The notes below the pieces were generated by a model. That model saw only the letters and a program-made list of their open reading frames with translations. It had not been told where the DNA came from and did no database searches. Shown here piece after piece: positions 1 to 11,800 of a stretch of 64,000 nt of DNA. Numbering within the stretch: the stretch's first letter is position 1; each line of letters starts with the position of its first letter. The translations under genes and the position numbers were made by a program. Source of the DNA: Populus alba (lineage: Eukaryota > Streptophyta > Magnoliopsida > Malpighiales > Salicaceae); contig NC_133302.1 of the NCBI RefSeq assembly GCF_005239225.2, positions 14,479,991 to 14,543,990 on the forward strand, read 5' to 3'.

Positions 1-416
1 GCTAATACCTTCGCTAACCACAACCAGTTTTTACCCGCGAATCTTTGACAAGACCAGTATGTCCGGTTTGCTAGTAGCATGCAATCAATTACTAGGTGGC
101 GACTCCAACAAACCAATTCAAGCAACACACAACGAGAAAAAAATCGCTAGTCGATGCAGCACGAATATTCTGACGTGCGACAATTTTAATTAATCTTCAA
201 GTAAAAAACACTTTTTAAAAAAAAAAAATTACAACCAACACTTAGAATATAATATGTAAGAAAACAACAATTATCTCATGATCAAGTAAAATATAGATTC
301 TATAATAATTTAAAATCACAATGAGTTCATAAAAGTATGGATGAGCATAAAATAACTACAATTATATCAAACTATAAAATTAGTTTAGATAATTAATTAT
401 TATTTAAAATAATATC
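1..416. other. AT-rich intergenic, no gene
   Basis: No coding potential is seen. The first ~175 bases are clearly more GC-rich than what follows and contain a GGTGGCGACTCC string of the kind often seen near the ends of plant Ty3/Gypsy LTRs. An LTR fragment is possible but has no partner in the window. From about 180 on the sequence is AT-rich filler. Confidence 0.4.
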
Positions 417-552
417 AAAGATGTGAATGATTGATGATACTAATAATAAGAAATTATAAATAATTTATTATTTATTGGTATTAAATAATACCAATAAATA
501 ATAAATTATTTATAATTTCTTATTATTAGTATCATCAATCATTCACATCTTT
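417..552. mobile_element. Perfect foldback (hairpin) element
   Basis: Positions 417-482 and 487-552 are exact reverse complements, giving a 66-bp stem with a 4-nt loop (AAAT). The palindrome is flanked by the direct repeat TAATATC (410-416 and 553-559). The match extends to 9 bp (TAATATCAA) if the AA next to the left copy is counted. This fits a foldback or MULE-type MITE with a target-site duplication. No coding capacity. The perfect arms argue for recent origin or gene conversion; a small-RNA precursor is an alternative reading. Confidence 0.75.
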
Positions 553-959
553 TAATATCAATAAATAATCAGTAATGAAACATATATCAATCATAAAGTA
601 AAAGGTTATATTAAGTTTTTAAACAATCAGATCCCAATCTATCACTAAACCTTTTAATTTTATACTAATCAAAAGACCAATGGTGTTTATACCAGCAATA
701 AATCATATTATGATTTTTAAAAGTCACTTAACTGTAAACATATAAAAAATATTATTCTAAAACATAACTCTTAAATAATCTATAAGGAACTAAATGTAAC
801 ATTAAGAAATTATGTCATATAATAATATATTTATACACATACTGTTAACGAATCTCGTATCAATGAAGAACAATCAGTTAAAATTATATCAAATAATTGT
901 TCATTGGACGTCATGCCTGTGCGATGCCACAGGCTTGTGTGTTATTCTGAATTTATGTA
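553..959. other. AT-rich intergenic, no gene
   Basis: Nothing coding is recognised. Sequence is AT-rich with homopolymer runs. A slightly more complex patch lies near 900-950. Confidence 0.5.
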
Positions 960-2720
960 AAAAATTATAAAAAAATTATATGGAGAAAAACTGTTGCAAT
1001 CCATAATATTTTTAAGAAAAAAACTACAAAGCTAAATTCTCAACCAGCTCATTATTAAAAAAATAAATCAACAAAGATAATTTAAAAAAAAAAAACAGGA
1101 AAAAAAAACAAAAGGAAAAAAAACCAAGTAGAGAAACACTGCAGCAATCTAGATGGTTTCATAAGGGATTATAAAGTTATAATTCTCAACCAACTCAATA
1201 TTAAAAAAAAATAAAATCAATAAAGATAATTTTAAAAAAAAATCATAATAAAAAAAAATTATATAGGAAAATGTTGTTGTAGCAATCCACAATGTTTTTA
1301 AAAAGAAAACTACAAAGGTAAATTCTAAACTAGCTCAATATGAGAAAAATAAAATCGACAAAGATAATTATAGAAAACAATCATTAAAAAAAATAATGTG
1401 TGGAAATATTGTAGTAATCCACAGTGTTTTAAAGGAAAAAAACTACAAAGCTAAATTATCAACCAGCTCAATATTAAAAAAATAAAATCAACAAAAACAA
1501 TTCTGAAAAAAAAAATGAATACAATTTTGGAAAAAAAAATGAAAAAAAAAAACATGTGGGGAAAGTTAAAGTTAAATTCTCAACCAACTCAATATCAAAA
1601 TCATTCAGGAAAAATATTGTAGCAATCTATAGTGTCTTGTGAGGAAATATATAATTGTAATTCTCAACCAGTTCAATATTAAAAAAATAAGATCAACAAA
1701 GATAATTTTAGAAAATATCAAAAAAAAAAAAGGAAAAAAAACCATGCAGGGAAACACTGTAGCAATCTATAGTATTTCATGAGGAAATTTACAGTTGTAA
1801 TTTTCAATAAGCTAATATTAAAAATAATAAAATTGAGAAAGACAATTTTAAAAAAAATCATAACAAAAAAAATCACGTGGAGAAAAATTGTAGCAATCAA
1901 TGGTGTTTTAAATAAAAAAAAAAAACTACGAAACTAAATTTTCAACCAGCTCAGTATGAAAAAAATAAATTCGATGAAGACAATTTTGAAAACAAATCGA
2001 TTAAAAAAAAAACATGTAGGGAAACACTATAGCAAGAAAAAAAATTATGTGGGGAAACATTGTAGCAATCTATAGTGTTTTAAGGATCTACAAAGTTAAA
2101 ATCTCAATCAGCTCAATATGAAAAAAAAAATTAACAAAAAAATTATGATAAAAAACAAAATTAAAAAAACATGTGGGGAAACATTGTAGCAATCTATAGT
2201 GTTTTAAAAAAAAAAAAAAAAACTAAATTCTCAACCAGCTTAATAGTAAAAAAAATAAAATCGACAAAAACAATTTAAAAAAAATAATAAAAAAAACATA
2301 TAGGAAAAGTTAAAGTTTAATTCTCAACCAACTTAATATTGAAAAATTAAATTCGACAAAGATAATTTAAAAAAACAAACATGTGGGGAAACACTGCAAT
2401 AAAATAAAAACCATGTGGGGAAAATACTGTAGCAATCCACAATGTTATTTTTGAAAAAACTACGAAGCTAAATTCTCAACTATCTTAATATGAAAAAAAA
2501 TAAAATCGACAAAGATCGATCAATTTGAAAAACAAAAAGAAATAAATCATAAAAAAAAAAAAAACAAATTATATAGAAAAATATTATAGCAATCCACAAT
2601 GTTTTAAAGAAAAAAATTATATAGTTAAATTTTCAATCAGTTCTATATTTAAAAAAATTAGTAAAAATAATTTTGAAAAAAAAATAAAAAACAAAAAAAA
2701 AACATGTGGGGAAATAATGC
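960..2720. repeat. Degenerate AT-rich minisatellite array
   Basis: About a dozen diverged units with a spacing of roughly 110-180 bases. Each holds a core like TGTGGGGAAACATTGTAGC, then AATCTATAGTGTTTT, an A-rich tract, and a CTCAACCAGCTCAATAT segment followed by AAAATCGACAAAGATAATTTT. The cores can be followed near 990, 1137, 1270, 1405, 1615, 1760, 1890, 2065, 2185, 2425 and 2585. Unit length varies through A-tract length. Short open frames inside it are chance. Confidence 0.8.
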
Positions 2721-3280
2721 TTGCTCCACACATTTTAGAGTTGCTGAATGCAAAAACTTAAAATTGAAAATAGTAGTGAGATTTGTTTCCCATTGTGATA
2801 AGTTTACAAAATCAAGTACTACAATGGAATTGTTCAAAGAAAAAAGGACTACACAGAAAAGGCTAGTAAAAATAAAAGATGGCTGGAAACTTTGAATTCA
2901 TGCAAGTCAGGTCAGTGGTTTTTTTTTCACATTAATGTTTAAACTAGTTTTTATATATTTTTAATTAATTTTACAGATTTTAAATTTAATGTTTAATTTT
3001 AAACAAGAATAACAAGGTTATAAAATTAGAGTTATTTATTATAGTAAAAAAAATTAAAAATATAACACTTGACTTTCTTAACTTGTTAAAATGAACAAGA
3101 AAAAATTAAAAAAAAAATAAAAGAGAGAGAAAAAAAAAAATTAGTTTATTTTATGAAACATGTTTTTCCTTCTAAATTTGAGCAAATTTATAATCATGCT
3201 TAATATGCCAACCTCAACTAAGCTTAAATTCAGTTTTTATATAATGAATTTTAAAATAAGTTTGTTTGTAGTTTTAGGTC

Positions 3281-3475
3281 ATGTTTGTTTTTGTGTTTTA
3301 AAAATATTTTTGAAAAAATTTAAAATTTTTTTAATTTTTTTCTTTGATTCAAATTAATATTTTTTTGGTATTTTCAGATCATTTTGATGTGCTAATGTTA
3401 AAAATAATATTATTTTAATGTATTTTTAAATAAAAAAATATTTTAAAAAATAATCACAAACCATACTTTCAAATA
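3281..3475 (+). repeat. Dispersed AT-rich MITE-like repeat, copy A
   Basis: Recognised by an ordered set of short blocks: a TTTCAGATCATTTTGATGTG block, a GCTAATGTTAAAAATAATAT block, an A-rich stretch, and a terminal CACAAACCATACTTTCAAA. Related copies lie at about 4612-4802 and 44945-45155 in the same orientation, and at about 48126-48318 and 58200-58400 in the reverse orientation. Ends and target duplications were not resolved. Confidence 0.6.
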
Positions 3476-4611
3476 CAATAATTTAAAAACAATAGAATAA
3501 GTCATGGTTTCTATAGAAAGAAAAAAAGAAGGCAATAAATTATTATTTATTCTTTTCTTTTGTAGGAACCCGAAACCTCCAAGTTCTCAAGTTTTGGAGC
3601 CTCGGATTCGCAATCAAGAATATGGAATCACTTGTGGGAACCAGCTAGCTTAGGCACCATAACGTTAAAAATGGTACAGAAATAATTTAAACTAAGATGA
3701 TGACCCAACGGTATTATCATAAACATCTTGATGAGATATGATATTAAAAAAAAATCATAATCAATGGTTAAAGTGAAATACACAAGCCACCTGAATATAA
3801 ATGAGACACTAGCTCCTATTGCTTTTTTATTTATAATATATGTAAAAAATATTACTTAAAATAATTTATTTTAATGACACTAGACTTCTTACTTCTTATA
3901 AATATCAAGAATTAATGAAAAAAAATAAAAAAAATTCAATTTTATATTTTAGCTGAAATGAGTGAATTAAAATCAACAAGATTTGTTATTTTTTAATCGC
4001 TGTGTGACATATTTAGATTATTAATGATTTTTTTGATATTATTAAATTTATTTCATTAATTTCTTTTAATGTTATCAGTATTGTAATAACTTTGGGGTCT
4101 TTTTATTTTCTTCTCCTATCACTTCATAAATCACAATGATGCTTAAATCAAATAACTCCTAAATAAAGGTTTTATAAGACTAAGTTAAACCTGATTTATT
4201 CAAGTTTCTTAAATGTATGTTTTTAAATAACTAATAGTAATAGAATAAATTTTAATTTAGTCTTAAAATGCAATCAATAATTTAGTCTCCATAATTTAAA
4301 AAATAATTGATTATTCTCTGCACTTTCATACCCATCAATGCCTTCCCTCCATTTATTTCCACTAGAAAAATACTGAGCTAGCACGCCTTTTCCATTAGTT
4401 TTTGTTCTTGCTTGGTGGTCAAAATATGCTAATAAAAAATACAAGGATTCAGTTATGATTCAAGAAGAACTCAATTTAGCAGTTAACCTATTACCTATTA
4501 TCAATCGAGACTTTATTATTATTATTATTATTTGTGGATGAAATTTACTAGATTTTGTGCTAAAATCATCTTTTATAGCTAATTGGAGTATATTTTTACA
4601 TATTGGATTGT

Positions 4612-4802
4612 GAGTGTTTGGAAATGTGATTGAAATCGTGTTTTTTAAAAAATTATTTTCTTATTAAAAATTATTATTTTTGTATGTTTTAAATCTTTTT
4701 AATGCGTTGATTTCAAAAAATAATTTTTTAAAAATAAAAAAAATATTATTATGATGCATTTTGGTATGAAAAATACTTTGAAAAACAACAACAACCATAC
4801 TT
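4612..4802 (+). repeat. Dispersed AT-rich MITE-like repeat, copy B
   Basis: Same block order as copy A: a GTTTGGAAATGTGATTG start, a TTTTTAATGCGTTGATTTC centre and a CAACAACCATACTTTTAAA end. It is diverged but alignable by eye. Confidence 0.5.
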
Positions 4803-5885
4803 TTAAACAAATTCGAGGCATTTAAAAATCATGAACAAATTAATTTAATATTGATTGAATCAAGGAAAAAAATTCTTGTACTATCTCTAATGAATTGAAT
4901 CAAGGAAAAAATTATTTAATATTGATTCTGTATTGTATAAAATTGATAAAATAAAAAGATTTAAAACTTAATTTATAATAAAGTAATATGCTAAGGCTAA
5001 ATTAAGGTTGTTATAGGATATTTGAGAGTGCTGTAATAATTATTTTTTAAAGTGATTTTTATTTTTTAAAAATATATTTTTTCTTTTTTAAAATTTATTT
5101 TTGATATTAATACATCAAAAAAATTAAAAATACTAATTATTATTGATAATATCCACTAGAAAAGAAGTAAATTTGAAGAAAATAATTTGTAAAATAAGTA
5201 ACTTTTTAAAAAATAAAATTTTTAAATAATTTTTATTGTAAATTTTTTGAAAGTTTAGTTTAAAAAATATTAAGTTGTTTTTTTTATTTATTTCTTAAGC
5301 ATTTCCAATTTTCTTAAGCTAGTTTTTTTCTTAATATTGATAAAAGTTTAATTTCCAAACATCCTACGATTTTGTACAATTTAACTAAATTTTATAAATA
5401 AAAATTAAATTTTGATCAATTTATTTTTACAGGAGCTAATTCCACATTTTGAAGGTTTCTCCGGAAAGAGACCTAAAATATATGCATTTTAGAGAAAGAA
5501 AAGAAAAAAAGAATAATATATCTCCACCTGCTTTGACTTTCATACAAATCCAATGTCGTCTGCCTGCTTCAATCCCATAAACAATTTTCAAAACATAAAG
5601 TACCAAAAGAAACAAAAGTTAAAACAAAAAGGACAATAATGAAATGAGGGAAGGAACAAGGAAGGAGGTTTCTTCCTTGTAATAAAGGACCCTTTTTCTT
5701 TCCTTCTACTGACAGACAGTGTCAGATCCATCCAGGTCCAGGGACGAGGGGACGGACCTCTTTTCTTTAATAACAAAGGTAAGCCCTTTTTGGGTTCTTA
5801 AAAATTTTGTTGCAGAAGCTCTTTGATCACTACCAATTGGAATGGGGATTTCATTTGACCTATTTTTTCTTCAGAGATTGAAACA

Positions 5886-8800
5886 ATGGATAATTCAAGT
5901 GACGTTATAGACACGGTCAGTGGTAATGGAGGAGGAGACTCAAGAAATGACGCCACAGCTTCAACTTCGTCCGATGCTTCTTCTCCGATAGCAATATCTT
6001 GTGGGTATCGATTGTTTGATCGCCAAGACTCGCTTCACCAGCTTATGGGTGGTGGCAAAGGTTTTTTACTCGACTTTGATCCTTTCTTTGATTGCAAGAT
6101 TTCAATTGGGTTTTCTTGAATGGATGGATGTACTGGGAGGGATACTAAAAATGAAGAAAACTAAAGTTTTTTTTTTTTTTTTTTTGGGTTTTGGTCTTTG
6201 GTTAACAAGATAATGGTTTTACCTTAATTGTTTTATTCTTATTGTTGGCCGGTGAGGTTTAGATAGAAGAATCTGACAGACGAAAACTAGAACGGTGGTG
6301 AATGGGATTTAGGTTTTAGCATTTATAGAATGTATAATGACAAAATTTATGCTGTTTAGATTTCTGAAGATTGAGAAAATTGATGATAACTAGCTCAAGA
6401 AATTATCAGGGAAATGAATGAGTGGGACTTGAATTGAAGAAAAATAATGAGTAAATTTTAGTTTGCATGCTTTTCTTGAATTAAATGACTAAGCTGTGGA
6501 TATACCTTGGAGAATTGTTATTATCGAAATGTAGACTGAAGACCATTTATTTTGTTACGAATTATTATAAACAATTTTTGTTTTGTTTTGTTTAAAGATT
6601 ACCTCTAAATTATGATGTGGGACAGAAGAGATTTGAAGCCTAATAAGAAAGAAAATAAAAAGCTAAGAAGAAGAAGAAGTTGAAGAAAGAGAAGAAAATG
6701 CTGAAAAAAAATTAAGAATAGGTTTGAAAAAGTCTGTAACTTTGTAGATTTTATTCAATTCATTACAAACTAAAACGTAATGTCAAGAAAATTATATATA
6801 AATAATAAATTCCTATTCAAAATCAAATTTGGGTTTAAATCCCATTAACTAATAAAATTCTAATAAAATCACATAAACTGAAGTCCAATAATAAAGATAA
6901 ATAAAATCTAATACTCAACCAAAGAACAATGAGTTAGGCTATCTTCCATCGTCTATGATCATATGAGTGCGTAAACAGTGTTTCGGGTCCAATATCCCCA
7001 CCAACTCTCTAGGGGTTGGAAAAACTCGACCCCGTCGGGTGTAGTTCAAGGTGGCTTCAATAATACTCCCAAAGATCATGATCAAGCTGTTGCTGCTGTG
7101 ATGTCTCTATGATAATCCAAGTATAGTCTGAATCTAGTCATTTAGCCGGGGTGGGATTTTCAAAAGGATCATCAGGGATAAACTATTGTGTTTTATATAT
7201 AACAAGGTCTTTCATGTAAAAAATAGAGCTAATATCAAAGTTTAATGACAATAACTATTTGATTCAATCATTTGCAACACTTTAATTGGTGTAACAGTAC
7301 TCACTTGCAATTTATGACTGGTTTTCAAAAGACACTGTTCAAGTTTAATCTTATCATGAAATAATCTTCAATATTAAATGCATCATGATACATATGTAAA
7401 TCAACTTGAAATTTGTATTGTTCATTACTTGCTTGAATTTGCTTTATAATAATATGCAAATTATAAACTCTACATGTGAAAGACTCGGTTGAATCAGACA
7501 TTCTAGAGTGAGGAGACATAGGAAGAAGATCTACAAGCTTTCCAGGCTCGTAACTCTAAACATTATATGACTGAGGGTGATGAGTGGAACAAACACTATT
7601 TGAAGCTGTAGTTGATATAGTTTGGACACAACCTAATAAATTATGATTATCTTCATCTTTCTCATCACGTATCAGGGGTAAGGATCAGAGAACTCAACAC
7701 GTTGCTCTAAACCTATGATGCACTGGATGTCAAGCATGAGAGAGTGAGGAGCATGTTGCTCTAAACTTTTGATGCGCTGGACGTCAAGCATGGTGAGTGG
7801 GGAATCAGGTGGTTTAAGAGGACTGATATCATGCGACTTTTCTAAGACTATATTTACTTCTTCGGGCAATTCCACTAAATAGTTTTCTAAACCTTCTTCC
7901 TCTACCACTAAAACAGAATTATTATATTCTTTATTAACCTCATTATCAAACTCAATTGGACTCATAGTGTTAATTCCCTTGTCTTGTACATCCTCTTCAT
8001 CCAGGTTACTAAAATCCGCAGGATTGATTTCATATACTTGCACACAATAATTTTTCTTTTCATTTGTATCCTTATGTTTTTGGATGACTAAGAGTTTAGA
8101 GGTGCAATTGATGAAGATATGACCGAAATCTTGATAGTTAACACGCTGAACCTTTGAACTCATCATGGACATTTCAGTAATGACTTTCCCCCCCTTATCT
8201 TCTCTATAAATTTGGGCACTATTAGGATTAAGTCTACGGGATGAAGCACCTAATAAAGAATCATCATTCATAAATTGAGATCTAAAAGGGGCACGATGAG
8301 GGTCTTGACATTTTATTCAATGACTCTTTGCAAGCAACTTATAATCTTGTACTACAATATAGGCTTGGTCAAGAGTGAAAGCACCTAGGAGCCTGATTTT
8401 TTTTATAAAATCTTCATTCAAACGTTAACAAAATCTACACAAAGTCATAGTTTTATTTCTCTTATTGCACATCTCATCATGTAATCATTAAATTGTGCTA
8501 TATACTCATTAACATGTTCCTTTGCCTCATATTGTTCCACTGGGTAGGTATTTTTTCTATAGTTTTTGTTTCATTTTGGTCCAATCAATTATGGGAGGTT
8601 AACCTCTCCTCATAAAACAATCCTCAACATCTCCCAATAAAGTTGGATTTCACCAATGAGCAACATCATCTTAGAGAATTTGTGCCACTCAAATAATTGA
8701 TCCATATCACGAATCCATATATCAAATATTCAAGGGTCATGATGTCTGTAAAAAGTAGGGGTTTCTATTTTGTTAGGGCTTATGACTCGCTCATCAAGGT

Positions 8801-11800
8801 TATCGTGTTTAGAGTAACCCAAATGATAGTCATATTGGTGGCACTCAAGGTGAATTTGCCTGCAATGACTATTCCTGTGATATTTATTGGTATTTGGGTG
8901 CTTTATCTTTAAACATGCTAGTTATCTGGGTTTGTAACTCCCTTCAAATGGTCCTAAGAGTATTACTAAGGGTTAGATCCACGATAAGTGTAGATTTAAG
9001 TTTAAGCACTAGATGATTATGACACAAGTGCACGCAACATTAACTTAAAAATAGAATTGAGATCTCAAATGATTTTTATAAGTGAAATTACAATAATAAA
9101 AAAAAACTAACTCCATTCTTTTTTTAATGTGGAGATTAATCAAGAACAGAAAACACTAGAAAATTTTAAGCATGCATTGCTAGACCCTTAAGTGTTAATG
9201 ATTAATCAAATAAAAGTCACAACTTTTCAGTAGTTTCGATAAGCTTCACAATGAATTAAAAAGATTAATGACAAAATATAAAGTGAGCAATGACATAAGA
9301 GTGTTGATGCAATTAGAGTTTTTTTAGGCATAGAAGTTACTATCAATGATAATTTAAATAAAAAGTGCAATACTAGAACAATAAAATTCAATGTATCAAA
9401 AGGTAAAGTGATTTACTAACCAGATTGCTTGGTGATGATGATAGACCACTTAGATCACTACTGTCCATGTAGTGTAATGGACCTCCAAATGTATTATTTT
9501 TTTACTATTTTTTCCCCGACTTTTAACTTTTTTTCCCTTACAATGAACTACACATTAGCTTAAAGAAAGAAAAATAAAAAAAAAATAAAATAACATAAAA
9601 AAATGTTATGGAATTAGTTAGTAAATTAAAAACAGAATTTGATATTCTTTATCACGCCCTTTTCCCTTAAAATCTAGGCACCGAGTGTTCTTCTTCTTCT
9701 TCTTTTTTGCATTTGCAAATCCCTTTATGCTCTACTTGGACAAAACAAACTGTTTCAAAAGACACTAGCCTTTTGACAAGGACACCAAACAGTTGGCAAA
9801 AGATAGCCAAAGTGGTTGGTGGAGTGAAACTTGCTGAGGAAGTGAAGGACGTTGTTGATGATCTGGCATTTAGGAACTGCTGTGGAGTAATTGGTGGCTT
9901 CTGTGAAGGGGTCTACCGTGCCAGTGGGCTGCTGATTTTGTCTGGTGTGCTGGCTGATCTGGCTGGGAAGGATGAATGGTGGCTGCTGTCGGTTGGGAGA
10001 TCAATTGATGTGGATGTTTTGCACCTGCTGGACAATGCGTTTGGTGGCTTGGTACTGGGTTTATTGATGATAGGAGGCTGTGGGGTTAAGATGGGTGGTG
10101 ACTGAAATGTTTTTGTTTGTGACTTTGGGAACTGATATGTGTGGGGTGTTTTGGGCAATGGTGATGTTGAATCAAATTGATGTTGCTGTGGTGGCTGGGG
10201 CGAGACTGGCTGATAGGTTGATTTTCCGGTGTTGGTTATGAAAAGAGGGGAGGGTTGCTGATTTGACGAACTATTGGGTGACTGTTTGGTGGTGTGTTGC
10301 CATGAGGGGTTGTTGTGCTGGGAAAGTGGTGTGGCTGGTGTCTGTGTTGGCCAGCAGCATGGTGGCTGAGGCTGAAGACTGGCTGTTACAATTGGTGTGT
10401 GAGGGTGGCTGGAGGATGAGGAAGATGAACAATAGCTAGGGTTAGGGTGTAAAGGGGTGTTTCATTGGATTTTTTTTCTTCCAGATCTCACCTGTAAACA
10501 TACAGATTAAATGATTTTTTCTCTCTAGATCAACCGTTGATGATGATCCTACACAATTTCTAGGTTTTATATATTGTGTTGAATTTTGAGGATTTTCACA
10601 AGCTCTAATAGATTGATTAACTGTAAGAAAAATAAAAACCCCGGCTCTGATATCAAAGTTGATACAGGACAAAAGAGATTTGAAGCCTAATAAGAAAGAA
10701 AATAAAAAGTTAAAAGAAGAAGCCTAAGAAAGAGAAGAAAAAGCTAAAGAAAAGAAAGAATAGGATTGGGAAAATCTGCAACTTTGCAAATTTATTCAAT
10801 TCAACAAAAACTAAAACGTAATGTCAAGAAAATTTCATATAAATAATAAAACCCTAATTAGAATCAAATTTAGGTTTAAAACCCACTAAGTAATAAAAAT
10901 CTAATAAAATCATATAAATTGAAGTCCAAATAATAAAGGTAATTAAAATCTAATAACTAGGGCTTTGATGAGCCCAATTTCTTAATCAATGAACAACATG
11001 TTGGGCTACCCTCCATCATCTATAATCATATGAGTGTGTAAACAATATTTCGGGTTAAGTGTCCCCACTAAATTAACTGAAATGATTAGAAATTGTTTTA
11101 CCAAAGGATGTTGGGGATTACACCATTTAGTTTATGGCTTGAAGTTGAATGTTAAAACCTACCTTTGCTTGGCTCTTTTAAGCTTCGAAATGATATGAGA
11201 CAATATAGGCCTCCTCTTGTGGTGTTTCTTAATGGCTCTGCTATACTTCAAATTGATTCTTTGTAAAGCTAAGGCATTTTCAGTATTTGGCCTCAGCCTT
11301 TTTTACTTTATTTATTTTACTTTATTGAACTAAGTATTTGTAATCAGTGCTGTGCACTGGGGATGTGTGTTTTCTTGAGTTAGTCTATTTCTAATTGGTT
11401 CTTGCTGGTTTGAGCTAGTTTATCTCACCATCAAGGTTTATGTCTAATTAAAGGCTAAACTTGTTACTGTTTGTCATTATATATGCTAAATTATATGATA
11501 TTATTGCTGCAGCTATTACTGTGTATGACTTCATTTCATCATTTTCAGTGTTTGCAGTTGTTGTTCTACTAATTTCTTGTTCTCTTTCTTTTATAGCTGC
11601 TGATGTACTACTTTGGAAGTGGTGGCATGTTTCTTTTGGTGTCATTATGGTTGCAACTGTATCATGGTTCATATTTGAGCGGTCTGGATTGCCATTCTTA
11701 ACAATTTGTTCTGATGTGTTGCTGATCTTGATTGTATTGCTGTTTGTCCGTGCCAACATAGCTGATATGATAAACAAGTATGCCTAATGCCATCTACATT

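Larger units (their letters stand above)
2721..5500. other. AT-rich intergenic with dispersed short repeats
   Basis: No gene is supported. It contains two or three copies of the dispersed repeat described separately (about 3281-3475, 4612-4802 and perhaps 5020-5155). The remainder is poly-A/T-rich DNA. Short open frames such as 2704-2895 and 3160-3357 have no recognisable protein similarity. Confidence 0.5.
6613..11070 (-). mobile_element. Gag-only LTR retroelement in reticulon intron 1
   Basis: A complete LTR element in antisense orientation to the host gene. LTR-like direct repeats lie at 6613-7003 and 10660-11070. A target-site duplication AATTA occurs at 6608-6612 and 11071-11075. On the minus strand the right LTR is the 5' LTR, directly followed by a tRNA-iMet-type primer-binding site (10641-10656). 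A decayed Ty3/Gypsy-like gag lies at about 7672-8700. No protease, integrase or reverse transcriptase was found in the 3.7-kb interior, so it is non-autonomous (LARD-like) or internally deleted. The LTRs are visibly diverged from each other, with several indels, so the insertion is old. It accounts for most of the length of intron 1. Confidence 0.88.

Noticed and set aside
960..2720. Could the regularly spaced repeats be a CRISPR array?
   Set aside because: Eukaryotic nuclear DNA, units variable and A-rich with no unique spacers or cas genes; an ordinary minisatellite.
9707..10158. Overlapping open frames on both strands (132 and 81 codons)
   Set aside because: Both come from a GGTGG/CCACC-biased stretch in the leader of the intronic LTR element; no protein family and no splice context.
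11448..11787. Open frames of ~109 codons on both strands
   Set aside because: The plus frame is exon 2 of the reticulon plus upstream intron; the minus frame is its shadow.
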